From Desulfovibrio subterraneus (GTDB taxonomy: Bacteria; Desulfobacterota; Desulfovibrionia; Desulfovibrionales; Desulfovibrionaceae): a stretch of 64,000 nt of DNA. The position numbers and the translations under genes are program-made. The notes below the pieces were generated by a model. The model was not told the DNA's origin and did no database searches. It saw only the letters and a list, made by a program, of their open reading frames with translations. The stretch covers positions 62,001-126,000 of the forward strand of contig NZ_BLVO01000005.1 of NCBI RefSeq assembly GCF_013340285.1. Reading direction: 5' to 3'. Numbering within the stretch: the stretch's first letter is position 1; the number at the start of each line of letters is the position of its first letter. Below are positions 1-7,869 of the stretch, one piece after another.

Positions 1-111
1 ATTCCGAAGGGGGCCAATGTCATCGTCAACCTTTCCGGTCGCGGTGACAAGGATATGGACATCATTGATGAGCACCTCGGTGCGCAGCCAGTGCACGGCA
101 GAAAAGGGTAG
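1..111 (+). CDS. trpB: Tryptophan synthase beta subunit, C-terminal end (partial)
   Basis: The first 36 codons read in frame 1 to a TAG. They contain NLSGRGDKD, the conserved C-terminal glycine/serine-rich segment of TrpB, which uses pyridoxal phosphate to join indole and serine into tryptophan. The 5' part lies outside the window. The stop is 9 bases before the trpA start, as expected for a trpBA operon whose products form an alpha2beta2 complex. Confidence 0.9.
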   Translation: MPKGANVIVNLSGRGDKDMDIIDEHLGAQPVHGRKG

Positions 112-120
112 GGTGGCAGC

Positions 121-888
121 ATGACAACTTCACGATTGACCGAACGTATCCGCAAGGTAAACGCGGCAGGCCGCAAGGCCCTTATTCCTTTCATTCCCGG
201 TGGGTTTCCCGATCTCGGCCAGTTCTGGACGCATCTTGAGGCGCTGGATGCCGGTGGTGCGGACATCATCGAGATCGGCGTGCCCTTCTCGGACCCCTGT
301 GCAGACGGACCTGTTGTGGAAAAGGCTTCCATTCAGGCGCTGGAAGCGGGCGTGTCCCTCAAGTGGCTGCTGGATGGCCTCAAGGCCCGTGCGGGCCGTT
401 TTCAGGCAGAGCTGGTGCTCATGGGCTACCTGAACCCCTTCCTGCAATACGGGTTTGATAAACTGGCGGAAGACGCCGCAGCTGCCGGTGTTTCCGGCTT
501 CATTATCCCCGACCTGCCGCTGAACGAGGATGCGCCGTATCGTGCAGCCCTGAAGGGTAAAGGCATGGCGCTGGTGCCGCTCGTGGGCCTGAACACCGAT
601 CTTGAGCGTATGAAGGCATATGCCGCAGAGGCTGAAGGCTATGTGTATGTGGTCTCGGTGCTCGGTACCACCGGCGCACGCGAGAGCTTTCCGGCAGAAC
701 TGGCGGATGCGCTGGCACGTGCGCGCGAGGCTTTCAGCGTGCCCATTGCGCTCGGCTTCGGTATAAAGGAACCCGGTCAGCTCAAAGTGTTCGGCGATTC
801 CATCGACGCTGTGATATTCGGCAGCGCACTGATCACGCATATCCGCGAAACAGGCAGCGTGGATGCGTTCATGGCCCGTTGGGCATAG
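121..888 (+). CDS. trpA: Tryptophan synthase alpha subunit
   Basis: A 255-residue protein of the usual TrpA length and TIM-barrel pattern. It cleaves indole-3-glycerol phosphate to indole and glyceraldehyde 3-phosphate and channels indole to TrpB. E51 in EIGVPFSDP and D62 in ADGP match the catalytic Glu49/Asp60 pair of known TrpA. The phosphate-binding turns ALGFGI and VIFGSALI are near the C-terminus. The ATG follows a GGTGG ribosome-binding site directly after trpB. A strong terminator follows about 40 bases after the stop, so trpA probably ends the trp operon. Confidence 0.97.
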   Translation: MTTSRLTERIRKVNAAGRKALIPFIPGGFPDLGQFWTHLEALDAGGADIIEIGVPFSDPCADGPVVEKASIQALEAGVSLKWLLDGLKARAGRFQAELVLMGYLNPFLQYGFDKLAEDAAAAGVSGFIIPDLPLNEDAPYRAALKGKGMALVPLVGLNTDLERMKAYAAEAEGYVYVVSVLGTTGARESFPAELADALARAREAFSVPIALGFGIKEPGQLKVFGDSIDAVIFGSALITHIRETGSVDAFMARWA

Positions 889-927
889 CGCTCTCAGTCT
901 GTTCCGGAAACGGAAGTTTGCAAATAC

Positions 928-960
928 AGGCCGGTCTCCGCAGGGGACCGGCCTATTATT
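928..960 (+). terminator. Rho-independent terminator after trpA
   Basis: AGGCCGGTC (928-936) pairs perfectly with GACCGGCCT (946-954) over a 9-base loop and is followed by the T-rich ATTATTAT. It lies 40 bases after trpA and fits the end of the trp operon. Confidence 0.8.
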
Positions 961-1101
961 ATGGCTGGCTATTTATCCGTGCATTGTTTTGACCGGATAC
1001 TTGCCGGTAACTTGTTTTCTGGTATGCTTTTCGTATGTACGAGATAATTGAGAATTTATTAGAATGTTGTGTTTCTGTAACCTCTTGCCTGCGGAGTTGC
1101 A

Positions 1102-2043
1102 GTGATGAAAAACGGCGAATTCGGCGTATTCAGCCGGTTATGCACCATGGTTGTTCTGGGCGTTTTGCTCCTGTTGCCTTGCCTCGCATTTGCAGACGGG
1201 CAGGGGCGTCCTGCCACGCAGGCGGAGAAGGACTACCACGCAAGGGTGCTGCAGGTATTTGCTAAAGCGCTGCCCCCGGCTCCGGAGGGCTGGCAGATCT
1301 CACGGCAGACCGAAATCCGGATTCCTGAGGTGGTGGGAGAAGGATGCGAAGCCAATCCCATGCCTGTGGAATACGAAATTCTGTGGGAAGATGCTGCGCG
1401 TCGTGACGAGGCTATGGAGGCCATGACGCAGGCCGGAGTTCAGGTTCTGCAAAAGGAAGCGGCCACAGATTCTGCCACAGACTCTGCCGGGAACCTTGCC
1501 GGAAACTCTGCCAAGAACATGGAGGCCGCCTATACCGCACTGGCAGATGAGCTGGGCAAGGCCGCAGATGCCGGTGACCATGCGCGGGTGCAGTCGCTTA
1601 CCGCAGAACTGGAAGCGATGGCGCAGAAAATGCGCGCTGTATACGAAAAGTGTGATCAGGAATTACAGGCGGCAATGCAGGAACACGAGGTTCGCGATAT
1701 CCGGGCTTCCGTGTTCATCACGACCAACCGTTTCAGCGAGCACATGAGCGGTTCCGCAACGGAGGGTGAGCCCGTTGCCGGGTGCAAGACCGTGCGGCAC
1801 GAAGGGTACCGCGATCCGCATTACGGCTGGGCCGAGGGCTCAACCTACATATTCATGGGGCATGACTGGGGTGTGGATGCTGGGCAGGAGCCTGCCGCCA
1901 TGACCGCACAGGTGAAGCCAGACGTGCCGCATACAGAAATTCAGACGATCATCGTGCGCATCCAGGCTTCGCCGGAAAGGACAGATGAGCTTATCTCCGG
2001 CATGGACTGGGAAGTCCTTTCCGCTCTGCTGGGTTCCCGCTGA
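1102..2043 (+). CDS. Exported protein of unknown function
   Basis: I do not recognise a family. The reading frame opens with GTG ATG (1102/1105). Residues 14-31 form a signal peptide with a hydrophobic core and an AFA cleavage site, so the 313-residue product should be secreted to the periplasm. Near residues 120-138 there are short repeats (TDSATDSAGNLAGNSA). A helical, probably coiled-coil stretch rich in Ala, Glu and Gln follows at about 138-200. Only two or three cysteines remain in the mature chain. The gene stands alone between two terminators, so it is probably monocistronic. No enzymatic motif is visible. Confidence 0.75.
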   Translation: MMKNGEFGVFSRLCTMVVLGVLLLLPCLAFADGQGRPATQAEKDYHARVLQVFAKALPPAPEGWQISRQTEIRIPEVVGEGCEANPMPVEYEILWEDAARRDEAMEAMTQAGVQVLQKEAATDSATDSAGNLAGNSAKNMEAAYTALADELGKAADAGDHARVQSLTAELEAMAQKMRAVYEKCDQELQAAMQEHEVRDIRASVFITTNRFSEHMSGSATEGEPVAGCKTVRHEGYRDPHYGWAEGSTYIFMGHDWGVDAGQEPAAMTAQVKPDVPHTEIQTIIVRIQASPERTDELISGMDWEVLSALLGSR

Positions 2044-2047
2044 TTCT

Positions 2048-2088
2048 TGCCGGGTTCCACCGGTTCCCACCGGTTCCCACAGATACCC
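2048..2088. repeat. Short tandem repeat, CCGGTTCCCA type
   Basis: About three imperfect copies of a 12-base unit (ccggttcccac) lie between the stop of the exported protein and its terminator. It is one of many minisatellite-like repeats in this window. Confidence 0.6.
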
Positions 2089-2110
2089 GCCGGCTCCTGT
2101 CGGCTTTTTA
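2089..2110 (+). terminator. Probable terminator
   Basis: A short GC stem, GCCGG (2089-2093) with TCGGC (2100-2104), is followed by TTTTTA. It would end transcription of the exported protein gene. The stem is only 5 bp, so confidence is moderate. Confidence 0.5.
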
Positions 2111-2197
2111 AAGAAGCATTATTAATAGCTGTCAGGTGCTGACACCGGGGTGGGCCTGTATTACTCTGGACTGAAATATACAAGGTACCGGAACGCC

Positions 2198-2980
2198 ATG
2201 AAACGTCTGCTCGCCGCCATGTTTATCCTGATGCTCCTCCCGACAGCGGGGGACTTTGCCGTTGCTGATAAGAGCGAGGTGCCTTTCAGGGTGATCATGC
2301 CGATTGACAATTGGCCTCCCTATCGCGTCGTCTCCAACGGAACCATGAGCGGGCTGGACCTTGACCTTATGAAGGAACTGACGGAGCGCGTGTCGTTCAG
2401 GGTTGAGTTTCAGCCCATGCCGTGGAACCGCAGCCTTGTGCAGATGCAGCAGGGCAAGGTGGATGCCATGACCGGACTTGCCAGAAGGCCGGAACGTGAG
2501 CAATTCATATACTACATCGAACCGCCGTATTCCGTCTGTTCCACCGTATTCTACACGCCCGAAGGCAAGGGACGTTCCATTCGTACCTATGAAGACCTCA
2601 AGGGCAGACGACTCGGTTATGTTTTCGGCTCCGCCTATTTTCAGCAGTTTGATGAAGATCAGACCCTTGGCAAGATAGGTGTGGCCACAGAAGAACAGCT
2701 TATCAAAATGATATTGGCGGGCAGGCTGGATGTATTTGTGGGAACTGACTGTCAGGTGGACTACGAGCTTGTTTCGCAGGGGCTGACCGATAAGATAGAA
2801 AAGGCCGCGTTCAGACCCGGCAACACGGTGACTTTGTATTTCGGGGTATCCCGTTACTCCATGTTTTTCAGCTATGTGGAAGATCTTGAAAGGGTTATGC
2901 GCCAGATGAAGCAGGACGGCACCATACAGCGCATTAACGAAAATTATTTCAGACCCGCAGGAAAAGGGAAGCGGCAATAA
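2198..2980 (+). CDS. Periplasmic solute-binding protein, SBP_bac_3 (amino-acid-binding) type
   Basis: A 260-residue protein with a signal peptide at residues 1-23 (cleavage near AVA). The mature part resembles bacterial family 3 solute-binding proteins: an early DNWPPYR segment, then SGLDLDLMKEL and the mid-domain VDAMTGLARRPER. The ATG at 2198 is preferred over upstream starts because the signal peptide begins there. No ABC permease or ATPase gene lies nearby, so it is an orphan. It may serve a distant transporter or act as a sensor-type binding protein. The ligand cannot be told from sequence. A second such orphan lies at 53866-54744. Confidence 0.85.
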   Translation: MKRLLAAMFILMLLPTAGDFAVADKSEVPFRVIMPIDNWPPYRVVSNGTMSGLDLDLMKELTERVSFRVEFQPMPWNRSLVQMQQGKVDAMTGLARRPEREQFIYYIEPPYSVCSTVFYTPEGKGRSIRTYEDLKGRRLGYVFGSAYFQQFDEDQTLGKIGVATEEQLIKMILAGRLDVFVGTDCQVDYELVSQGLTDKIEKAAFRPGNTVTLYFGVSRYSMFFSYVEDLERVMRQMKQDGTIQRINENYFRPAGKGKRQ

Positions 2981-3053
2981 GGCTGCCCCCCACCGTCTGC
3001 TTATACTTCTGCCTGCCCATACCCAGTCTGCCATCATCTTCCTGATGGATGGT

Positions 3054-3094
3054 CCGGTTGCTCCACTGTCGGGGCGGCCGGTTTTTTATTTTTC
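3054..3094 (+). terminator. Rho-independent terminator
   Basis: CCGGTTGCTCC (3054-3064) and GGGGCGGCCGG (3071-3081) pair along 11 positions using some G-T pairs, over a 6-base loop. The stem is followed by TTTTTTATTTTT. It follows the solute-binding protein gene. Confidence 0.8.
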
Positions 3095-3242
3095 CACTCT
3101 TGAAGCTGTGTCCGAGGTGCGTGTCTATATGCGTTCAGCCGTGGTTTCGGTCAGCAATTTTTCAGAAAAAAATATGCGTTAACGATGGGTTGGTGTGTGT
3201 GAGCCACTTCCCTCCGCCCGTGTCTTAGGCTATCCTCATCCC

Positions 3243-5600
3243 ATGACCGACTTGATACGCCGCAAATACGTCATTCAGGGGCAGGTGCAGGGGGTGGGGT
3301 TCCGGCCCTTCGTGTATCGCATTGCGCTGGATAATGCCATGACAGGCACGGTCAGCAATACGTCCGACGGGGTGTTCATCGAGGTGCAGGGGCCGTCAGC
3401 CGCCTTGGAGCAGTTCGGATGTGACCTGACGGACAAGTTACCCCCGTTGGCGCAGGTTGTTTCCCGCACCGAAGAAGACTTGCCCGTGCACGAAGGTGAG
3501 GAAGCCTTCATCATCGTTGCCAGCAGCGGCAGCAGCGGCAACACTGTGCTCATAAGCGCCGATGTGGCCACCTGCGACGACTGTCTTGCGGATATGTTCG
3601 ATCCGGCCAACCCGCGCTATCTCTATCCCTTCACCAACTGCACCAACTGCGGCCCTCGGTATACCATCACCCGCTCCGTTCCCTACGACAGGGACAAAAC
3701 ATCCATGGCCTGTTTTCCGCTGTGTCCTTCGTGCAGGGCGGAATACGAGAACCCGCTGGACAGGCGCTTCCATGCGCAGCCCAACGCATGTCCCGTGTGC
3801 GGTCCGCATGTCTGGATGACGACTCCCGATAAGGGAAGCGCAGATGCCGATGGACCCGAACAGGCCGAGGTGTGCCGCGAAACCGAGGCCATCCGCCAGA
3901 CGGCAAAGGCCCTGAGCAAGGGTCGCATTGCTGCCATCAAAGGGCTCGGCGGTTTTCATCTTGCCTGCGATGCCACAAATGAAGAGGCGGTAACCGCCCT
4001 GCGGACACGCAAGAACCGTTGGGGCAAACCCCTTGCCGTGATGGTGCCTGATGTGGCCGCTGCCCGCCTGCTTGCCCATGTCTCAGAGGCGGAAGCCGCA
4101 CAGATGGCATCGCGTGAGCGGCCCATTGTGCTGTGCAGGGCGCTGGATGCCGGTGCTCTGGCTCCGGCGGTTATGCCGGATACGCACTATGTGGGTATCA
4201 TGCTGCCGTATACGCCGCTGCATCATGTGCTGTTCCATTTTTTGCGGGAATTTTCCACAGGTCAGGTTCCGGCGCTGGTGATGACCAGCGGCAACATGAG
4301 CAGCGAGCCCATTGCCCTTGGCAACCGCGAAGCGCTCAGGCGGCTGCACGGCATTGCCGATCTTTTTCTGTTGCACAACCGCGACATTCTCATCCGCACG
4401 GATGACTCTGTTCTGCGGGTGCATCCCGAAACTCAGGAACGCCAGTTCTTCCGCCGCGCGCGCGGGTTTACGCCCCGCCCCGTATTTCTGGAGGGCGACG
4501 GTCCCTGCGTGCTCGGCACAGGGCCGGAACTCAAGAATACGCTCTGTTACACGCGCGGTGCGCAGGCCTTTGTTTCCCAGCATATCGGCGATATGCAGAA
4601 TCTGGAAACATACGGGTTCTATCAGGAGATAGCAGCCCATCTTGCAGATATCCTGCAGGTGGAGCCGCAGGCCGTTATCCGCGATCTGCATCCCGATTAT
4701 CTTTCCACGCGCTATGCCGAGGGGCTGTCGAAGAAGCGCGGCATTCCCGTGCTCACCCTGCAGCACCATTATGCCCACATACACAGCGTGCTGGCGGAAA
4801 ACCGGTATGAAGGCCCTGCGCTCGGCCTTGCGCTGGACGGCACCGGATACGGTGAAGACGGCACCATATGGGGCGGCGAGCTGCTCTATGTGGATAACGT
4901 GGAACTGGAGCACGAACGCATCGGTCAACTGGCACCCATGCCCCTGCCCGGAGGCGAGGCGGCCATCCGCGAGCCGTGGCGTATTACACAGGGGTTGCTC
5001 TGGGAGCTGGGTGTTTTTGAACCGGATACGCGCATGTGGACATGGTGGGAGGAATTTTCCAAAGCGGCAGCATTCCTGCCGCAGATACTTGAGCGGCGCA
5101 TAAACACGCCCGCCACCTCGTCCTGCGGGCGGCTTTTTGATGCTGTTGCTGCCATGCTCGGCGTATGCCACACGGTGCGGTACGAGGGGCAGGCAGCCAT
5201 CATGCTGGAAAAGATTCAGGATTTTTCCATAACGGACGGCTATGAATGTCCGGTTCTGCCCGATGCGCAGCCCGCCGTGCTGGATACGCATACCCTGTTC
5301 ATGCAGGCCTACATGGACTGGTGCATGGAAGTGCCGGAATCCGTCATTGCGCGGCGGTTTCATGTGGGGCTTATCAACGGCGTGGCCGAGCTGACAGCCG
5401 CTGTTTCCGGTATCATGGGTATCGATGTGGTGGGGCTGTCCGGCGGGGTGATGCAGAACCGCACCATGAGTATTGAGCTGCCCAAGGCTTTGCGAGAGCG
5501 CGGTTTGACTCCGCTGGTGCATACGCAGTTGCCGCCTAATGATGGGTGTATTTCGTTGGGGCAGGCCGCATGGGGCAGGAAGATGTTGTTGCGGGGCTAG
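3243..5600 (+). CDS. hypF: Carbamoyltransferase HypF, NiFe hydrogenase maturation
   Basis: A 785-residue full-length HypF. It turns carbamoyl phosphate into the thiocarbamate on HypE that becomes the cyanide ligands of NiFe hydrogenases. Domains in order: acylphosphatase (about 7-95, with VQGVGFRPF); two zinc-finger units with cysteine pairs at 111/114, 133/136, 161/164 and 183/186; a YrdC-like domain (about 210-390); a Kae1-like domain with HHYAHIHSV near 507 and LSGGVMQN near 732. The ATG at 3243 is chosen because the acylphosphatase motif begins just after it; 16 codons of non-conserved sequence lie upstream. It is not next to other hyp genes. Its presence implies a NiFe hydrogenase elsewhere, in addition to the [FeFe] enzyme in this window. 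Confidence 0.97.
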   Translation: MTDLIRRKYVIQGQVQGVGFRPFVYRIALDNAMTGTVSNTSDGVFIEVQGPSAALEQFGCDLTDKLPPLAQVVSRTEEDLPVHEGEEAFIIVASSGSSGNTVLISADVATCDDCLADMFDPANPRYLYPFTNCTNCGPRYTITRSVPYDRDKTSMACFPLCPSCRAEYENPLDRRFHAQPNACPVCGPHVWMTTPDKGSADADGPEQAEVCRETEAIRQTAKALSKGRIAAIKGLGGFHLACDATNEEAVTALRTRKNRWGKPLAVMVPDVAAARLLAHVSEAEAAQMASRERPIVLCRALDAGALAPAVMPDTHYVGIMLPYTPLHHVLFHFLREFSTGQVPALVMTSGNMSSEPIALGNREALRRLHGIADLFLLHNRDILIRTDDSVLRVHPETQERQFFRRARGFTPRPVFLEGDGPCVLGTGPELKNTLCYTRGAQAFVSQHIGDMQNLETYGFYQEIAAHLADILQVEPQAVIRDLHPDYLSTRYAEGLSKKRGIPVLTLQHHYAHIHSVLAENRYEGPALGLALDGTGYGEDGTIWGGELLYVDNVELEHERIGQLAPMPLPGGEAAIREPWRITQGLLWELGVFEPDTRMWTWWEEFSKAAAFLPQILERRINTPATSSCGRLFDAVAAMLGVCHTVRYEGQAAIMLEKIQDFSITDGYECPVLPDAQPAVLDTHTLFMQAYMDWCMEVPESVIARRFHVGLINGVAELTAAVSGIMGIDVVGLSGGVMQNRTMSIELPKALRERGLTPLVHTQLPPNDGCISLGQAAWGRKMLLRG

Positions 5601-5628
5601 GGTGAAGAATTTCGGATTTTTGGAAGCA

Positions 5629-5650
5629 GGCAGAGATGTCTGCTTTTTTG
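5629..5650 (+). terminator. Rho-independent terminator after hypF
   Basis: GCAGA (5630-5634), loop GATG, TCTGC (5639-5643), then TTTTTTG. It lies 30 bases past the hypF stop. Confidence 0.65.
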
Positions 5651-5795
5651 TTGGCTTGTGTCTGCTTGTTTATCCTTTCACCGACTGCATTGAGTCTTGG
5701 CTAGTTATCCCTTTTGCTGCTTTCAGCAAGGCCCCCTCTGGACTCCCCCTGCCTCGCCCCTGCTGTTTCGTTGGCTGGTGTTTCTGTGCTGCCGT

Positions 5796-5812
5796 GGAAG
5801 CGAAGCGCTTCC
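5796..5812 (+). repeat. REP-like hairpin, copy 1
   Basis: GGAAGCGAAGCGCTTCC folds as a 7-bp stem around a 3-base AAG turn. It is followed by aatcgg. The inner GCGAAGC is the sequence known to make an exceptionally stable DNA mini-hairpin. Confidence 0.7.
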
Positions 5813-6034
5813 AATCGGCTTGAGGGTTGAAGGGAGGCCGTGCGCTGTTGGTTGGTATTGGCTAGGTGGGGCCTTCACCGACTACGTTTAGTCTTGGCCA
5901 GTTTTCCCTTTTGCTGCCTTCAGCAGGACCAGAAGGGGCCTCAGCCGGGGCGTGCCGCCCCTCAGCAAGGCCCCCTCTGGACTCCCCCTGCCTCGCCCTT
6001 GCTTTTTCGTTGGCTGGTGTTTTCGTCTTGCCGT

Positions 6035-6051
6035 GGAAGCGAAGCGCTTCC
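6035..6051 (+). repeat. REP-like hairpin, copy 2
   Basis: Identical 17-base hairpin to copy 1, in the same orientation, preceded by gccgt and followed by aatcggcc. Confidence 0.7.
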
Positions 6052-6106
6052 AATCGGCCTGCCATTTCGGGTGGGAAGGCACGGGTAGATGTAGCCAGTC
6101 CTGCCA

Positions 6107-6123
6107 GCATGCGAAGCGCATGC
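6107..6123 (+). repeat. REP-like hairpin, copy 3 with compensatory stem changes
   Basis: GCATGCGAAGCGCATGC keeps the GCGAAGC core and the following aatcggcc. The outer stem has changed on both sides (GCAT with ATGC in place of GGAA with TTCC), so pairing is kept. Confidence 0.65.
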
Positions 6124-6263
6124 AATCGGCCCGTTCATTTCATAGCATAATCCTTGTATAGTTCTACAAAGCTGGAACGGTATGCGGTTCGCGTGTTCTG
6201 GGCACTCATCGTTTAGGGATTGTCCAAAAGAATCTTTGCTTGCGTTGGAATCACTCGTCGATT

Positions 6264-6280
6264 GGAAGCGCTTCGCTTCC
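6264..6280 (-). repeat. REP-like hairpin, copy 4 (inverted)
   Basis: GGAAGCGCTTCGCTTCC, the reverse complement of copies 1 and 2. It marks the start of repeat unit R1. Confidence 0.7.
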
Positions 6281-6649
6281 ACGACAGGAGGAACAACGGC
6301 TGACCGCTGATCGGACCGGAGGCCTTTGCTGTCGAGGGAAAGGGGGTACAGATGCTCCGGTGTTGCCATCCGAGACAGTTGCAAAGGGCGGAGGTGACGG
6401 GGGCGTGAGTCAGCGGAAGATGAAGAGAAGGGCAGGGCCTAGCATGATCCAAAAAGCGCGGGGGGAGTGGAGAGGGGGCAGCGCGCTGGCGGCCCCGCTC
6501 TCCCCGCCGGAGGCTTAGTCCGTCGGGGAAGCAGAGAACGGAGAGATAACGAAACAAACTACTGCGTCATTGCCATCTTGCCCGTCGCTTCGCCAATATT
6601 TCCGGACCTGCTTACAGACCATTGCTTGCGACAGAAGGGAGTGTCGATT

Positions 6650-6666
6650 GGAAGCGCTTCGCTTCC
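6650..6666 (-). repeat. REP-like hairpin, copy 5 (inverted)
   Basis: Same inverted hairpin as copy 4, at the start of repeat unit R2. Confidence 0.7.
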
Positions 6667-6977
6667 ACGACAGGACACTCTATGGCTGACCGTTGATCGG
6701 ACCGGAGGCCTTTGCTGTCGAGGGTAGGGGTACAGATGCCCCGGTGTTGCCATGCGAGACAGTTGCAAAGGGCGGAGGTGACGGGGGCGAGAGTCAGCGG
6801 AAGATGAAGAGAAAGGCAGGGCCTTGCATGGTCCAAAAAAGCGCGGGGGGAGTGGAGAGGGGGCCACGCGCTGGCGGCCCCGCTCTCCCCGCCGGAGGCT
6901 TAGCCCTTCGGGGAAGCAGAGAATAGAGAAACAACGGCATGAATCATCGAGGCACTGCCAGCCAGCCTCTTAGCTGA

Positions 6978-7847
6978 TTATTTCTGGCACTTCCCACAAA
7001 ACACGGTCGTCCGCCCTGCAACCTTGGCGGTGCTGAGCTTTCTGCCGCATACCGTGCACTTCTCACCAGCTTTGCCGTAAACCAGAAAATTATTCTGAAA
7101 CGCCCCTGCGTCGCCGTGAGCATCCCGATAATCCCGTATGGATGAGCCGCACTCGCGTATTGCCAGTTGCAACACCGCCTGCATTACACCGTGCAGAGCC
7201 CTCAGCTTTGCTTCCGGTATGCTGTCGCAGGCGGCATCCGGTCGTATGCGTGCGCGGAAGAGGGATTCATCCGCATAGATGTTGCCAATGCCCGCAATGA
7301 CGGTCTGGTCCAGCAGGGCAGCCTTGATGCGGGTGCGCCTGCCGCGCAGAAGCTGCACAAAGGCATCTTCGCCAATCTCCAAAGGTTCCGGTCCGAGCTT
7401 CTGCCAGAAATTCCACTCCGTGAAATCCTGCGCAGCAAGGGCGCGGCAGTAGCCGAACTTGCGTGCATCATCGAAAAAGACACGGCTGCCATCCGACAGG
7501 TCGAATATGATGCGGGTGTGCACAGCAGGGGGCGTGCCTTGCGGATACACGAACAGGCGCCCTGTCATCTTGAGATGAAAGGCCACATGCGTCGGCTGGC
7601 TACTCGGCTGCGGGGCAACCACGGGCTTGTCAGTTGCGGATGCGCTGGCAGGGGCAATATCCATCAGCAGCACTTTGCCGCGTCTGTGCACGCGACTGAT
7701 CACACAGCCTGTAACGCGGTGCTCCAGCAACTCGCGGCGTCCTTCCACCGTTGAGTCGTTGAGAATATGCACGGCGGTAACTGTGCGCCCCTCAACCTGC
7801 GGGGCAAGACCTCTGGCAATGGTTTCAACTTCCGGTAGTTCGGGCAT
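6978..7847 (-). CDS. mutM: Formamidopyrimidine-DNA glycosylase (8-oxoguanine repair)
   Basis: A 289-residue Fpg/MutM enzyme that removes 8-oxoguanine and formamidopyrimidines and nicks the abasic strand. The protein begins MPELPEVETIARGL, giving the catalytic N-terminal Pro and the following Glu. The C-terminus has the zinc finger CTVCGRK...CGKC. The ATG at 7847 is certain because the catalytic proline must follow Met, so the longer open frame upstream is not used. It sits 22 bases after the ChaN-like lipoprotein gene and is the last gene of a three-gene minus-strand unit. Confidence 0.97.
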   Translation of the reverse strand: MPELPEVETIARGLAPQVEGRTVTAVHILNDSTVEGRRELLEHRVTGCVISRVHRRGKVLLMDIAPASASATDKPVVAPQPSSQPTHVAFHLKMTGRLFVYPQGTPPAVHTRIIFDLSDGSRVFFDDARKFGYCRALAAQDFTEWNFWQKLGPEPLEIGEDAFVQLLRGRRTRIKAALLDQTVIAGIGNIYADESLFRARIRPDAACDSIPEAKLRALHGVMQAVLQLAIRECGSSIRDYRDAHGDAGAFQNNFLVYGKAGEKCTVCGRKLSTAKVAGRTTVFCGKCQK

Positions 7848-7869
7848 GGGAGTCCCTTCGGGGGATGAA

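Larger units (their letters stand above)
5677..6060 (+). repeat. Two direct copies of an intergenic repeat (left pair)
   Basis: Unit L1 (about 5677-5821) and unit L2 (about 5875-6060) share the start ttcaccgact, a stretch around ggccccctctggactccc, the segment cgttggctggtgttt, and an end in the same small hairpin followed by aatcgg. L2 has an extra segment at about 5932-5965. No gene of known type is present in either copy. The block fills the gap between hypF and mutM together with the right pair at 6256-6933. Confidence 0.75.
6256..6933 (-). repeat. Two direct copies of an intergenic repeat of about 290 bp (right pair)
   Basis: Unit R1 (about 6256-6540) and unit R2 (about 6642-6933) are near-identical over most of their length. 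Both begin cgattggaagcgcttcgctt, then ctgaccg.tgatcggaccgg, ggtgacgggggcg, and ggcggccccgctctccccgc. They differ by scattered substitutions and small indels. The spacer between them (6541-6641) is unrelated. Open frames across the copies lack a ribosome-binding site and any recognisable family, so I treat the block as non-coding. Confidence 0.8.

Noticed and set aside
2132-3037. Minus-strand open frame of about 300 codons opposite the solute-binding protein gene
   Set aside because: The plus strand has a signal peptide, family pattern and terminator; the minus frame is a shadow.
4083-5522. Minus-strand open frame of about 480 codons opposite hypF
   Set aside because: Overlaps the Kae1-like half of hypF, has no start signal and no family resemblance.
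6213-6926. Open frames across the 290-bp repeat units
   Set aside because: They arise from GC-rich repeat sequence on both strands, lack start signals and match no family.
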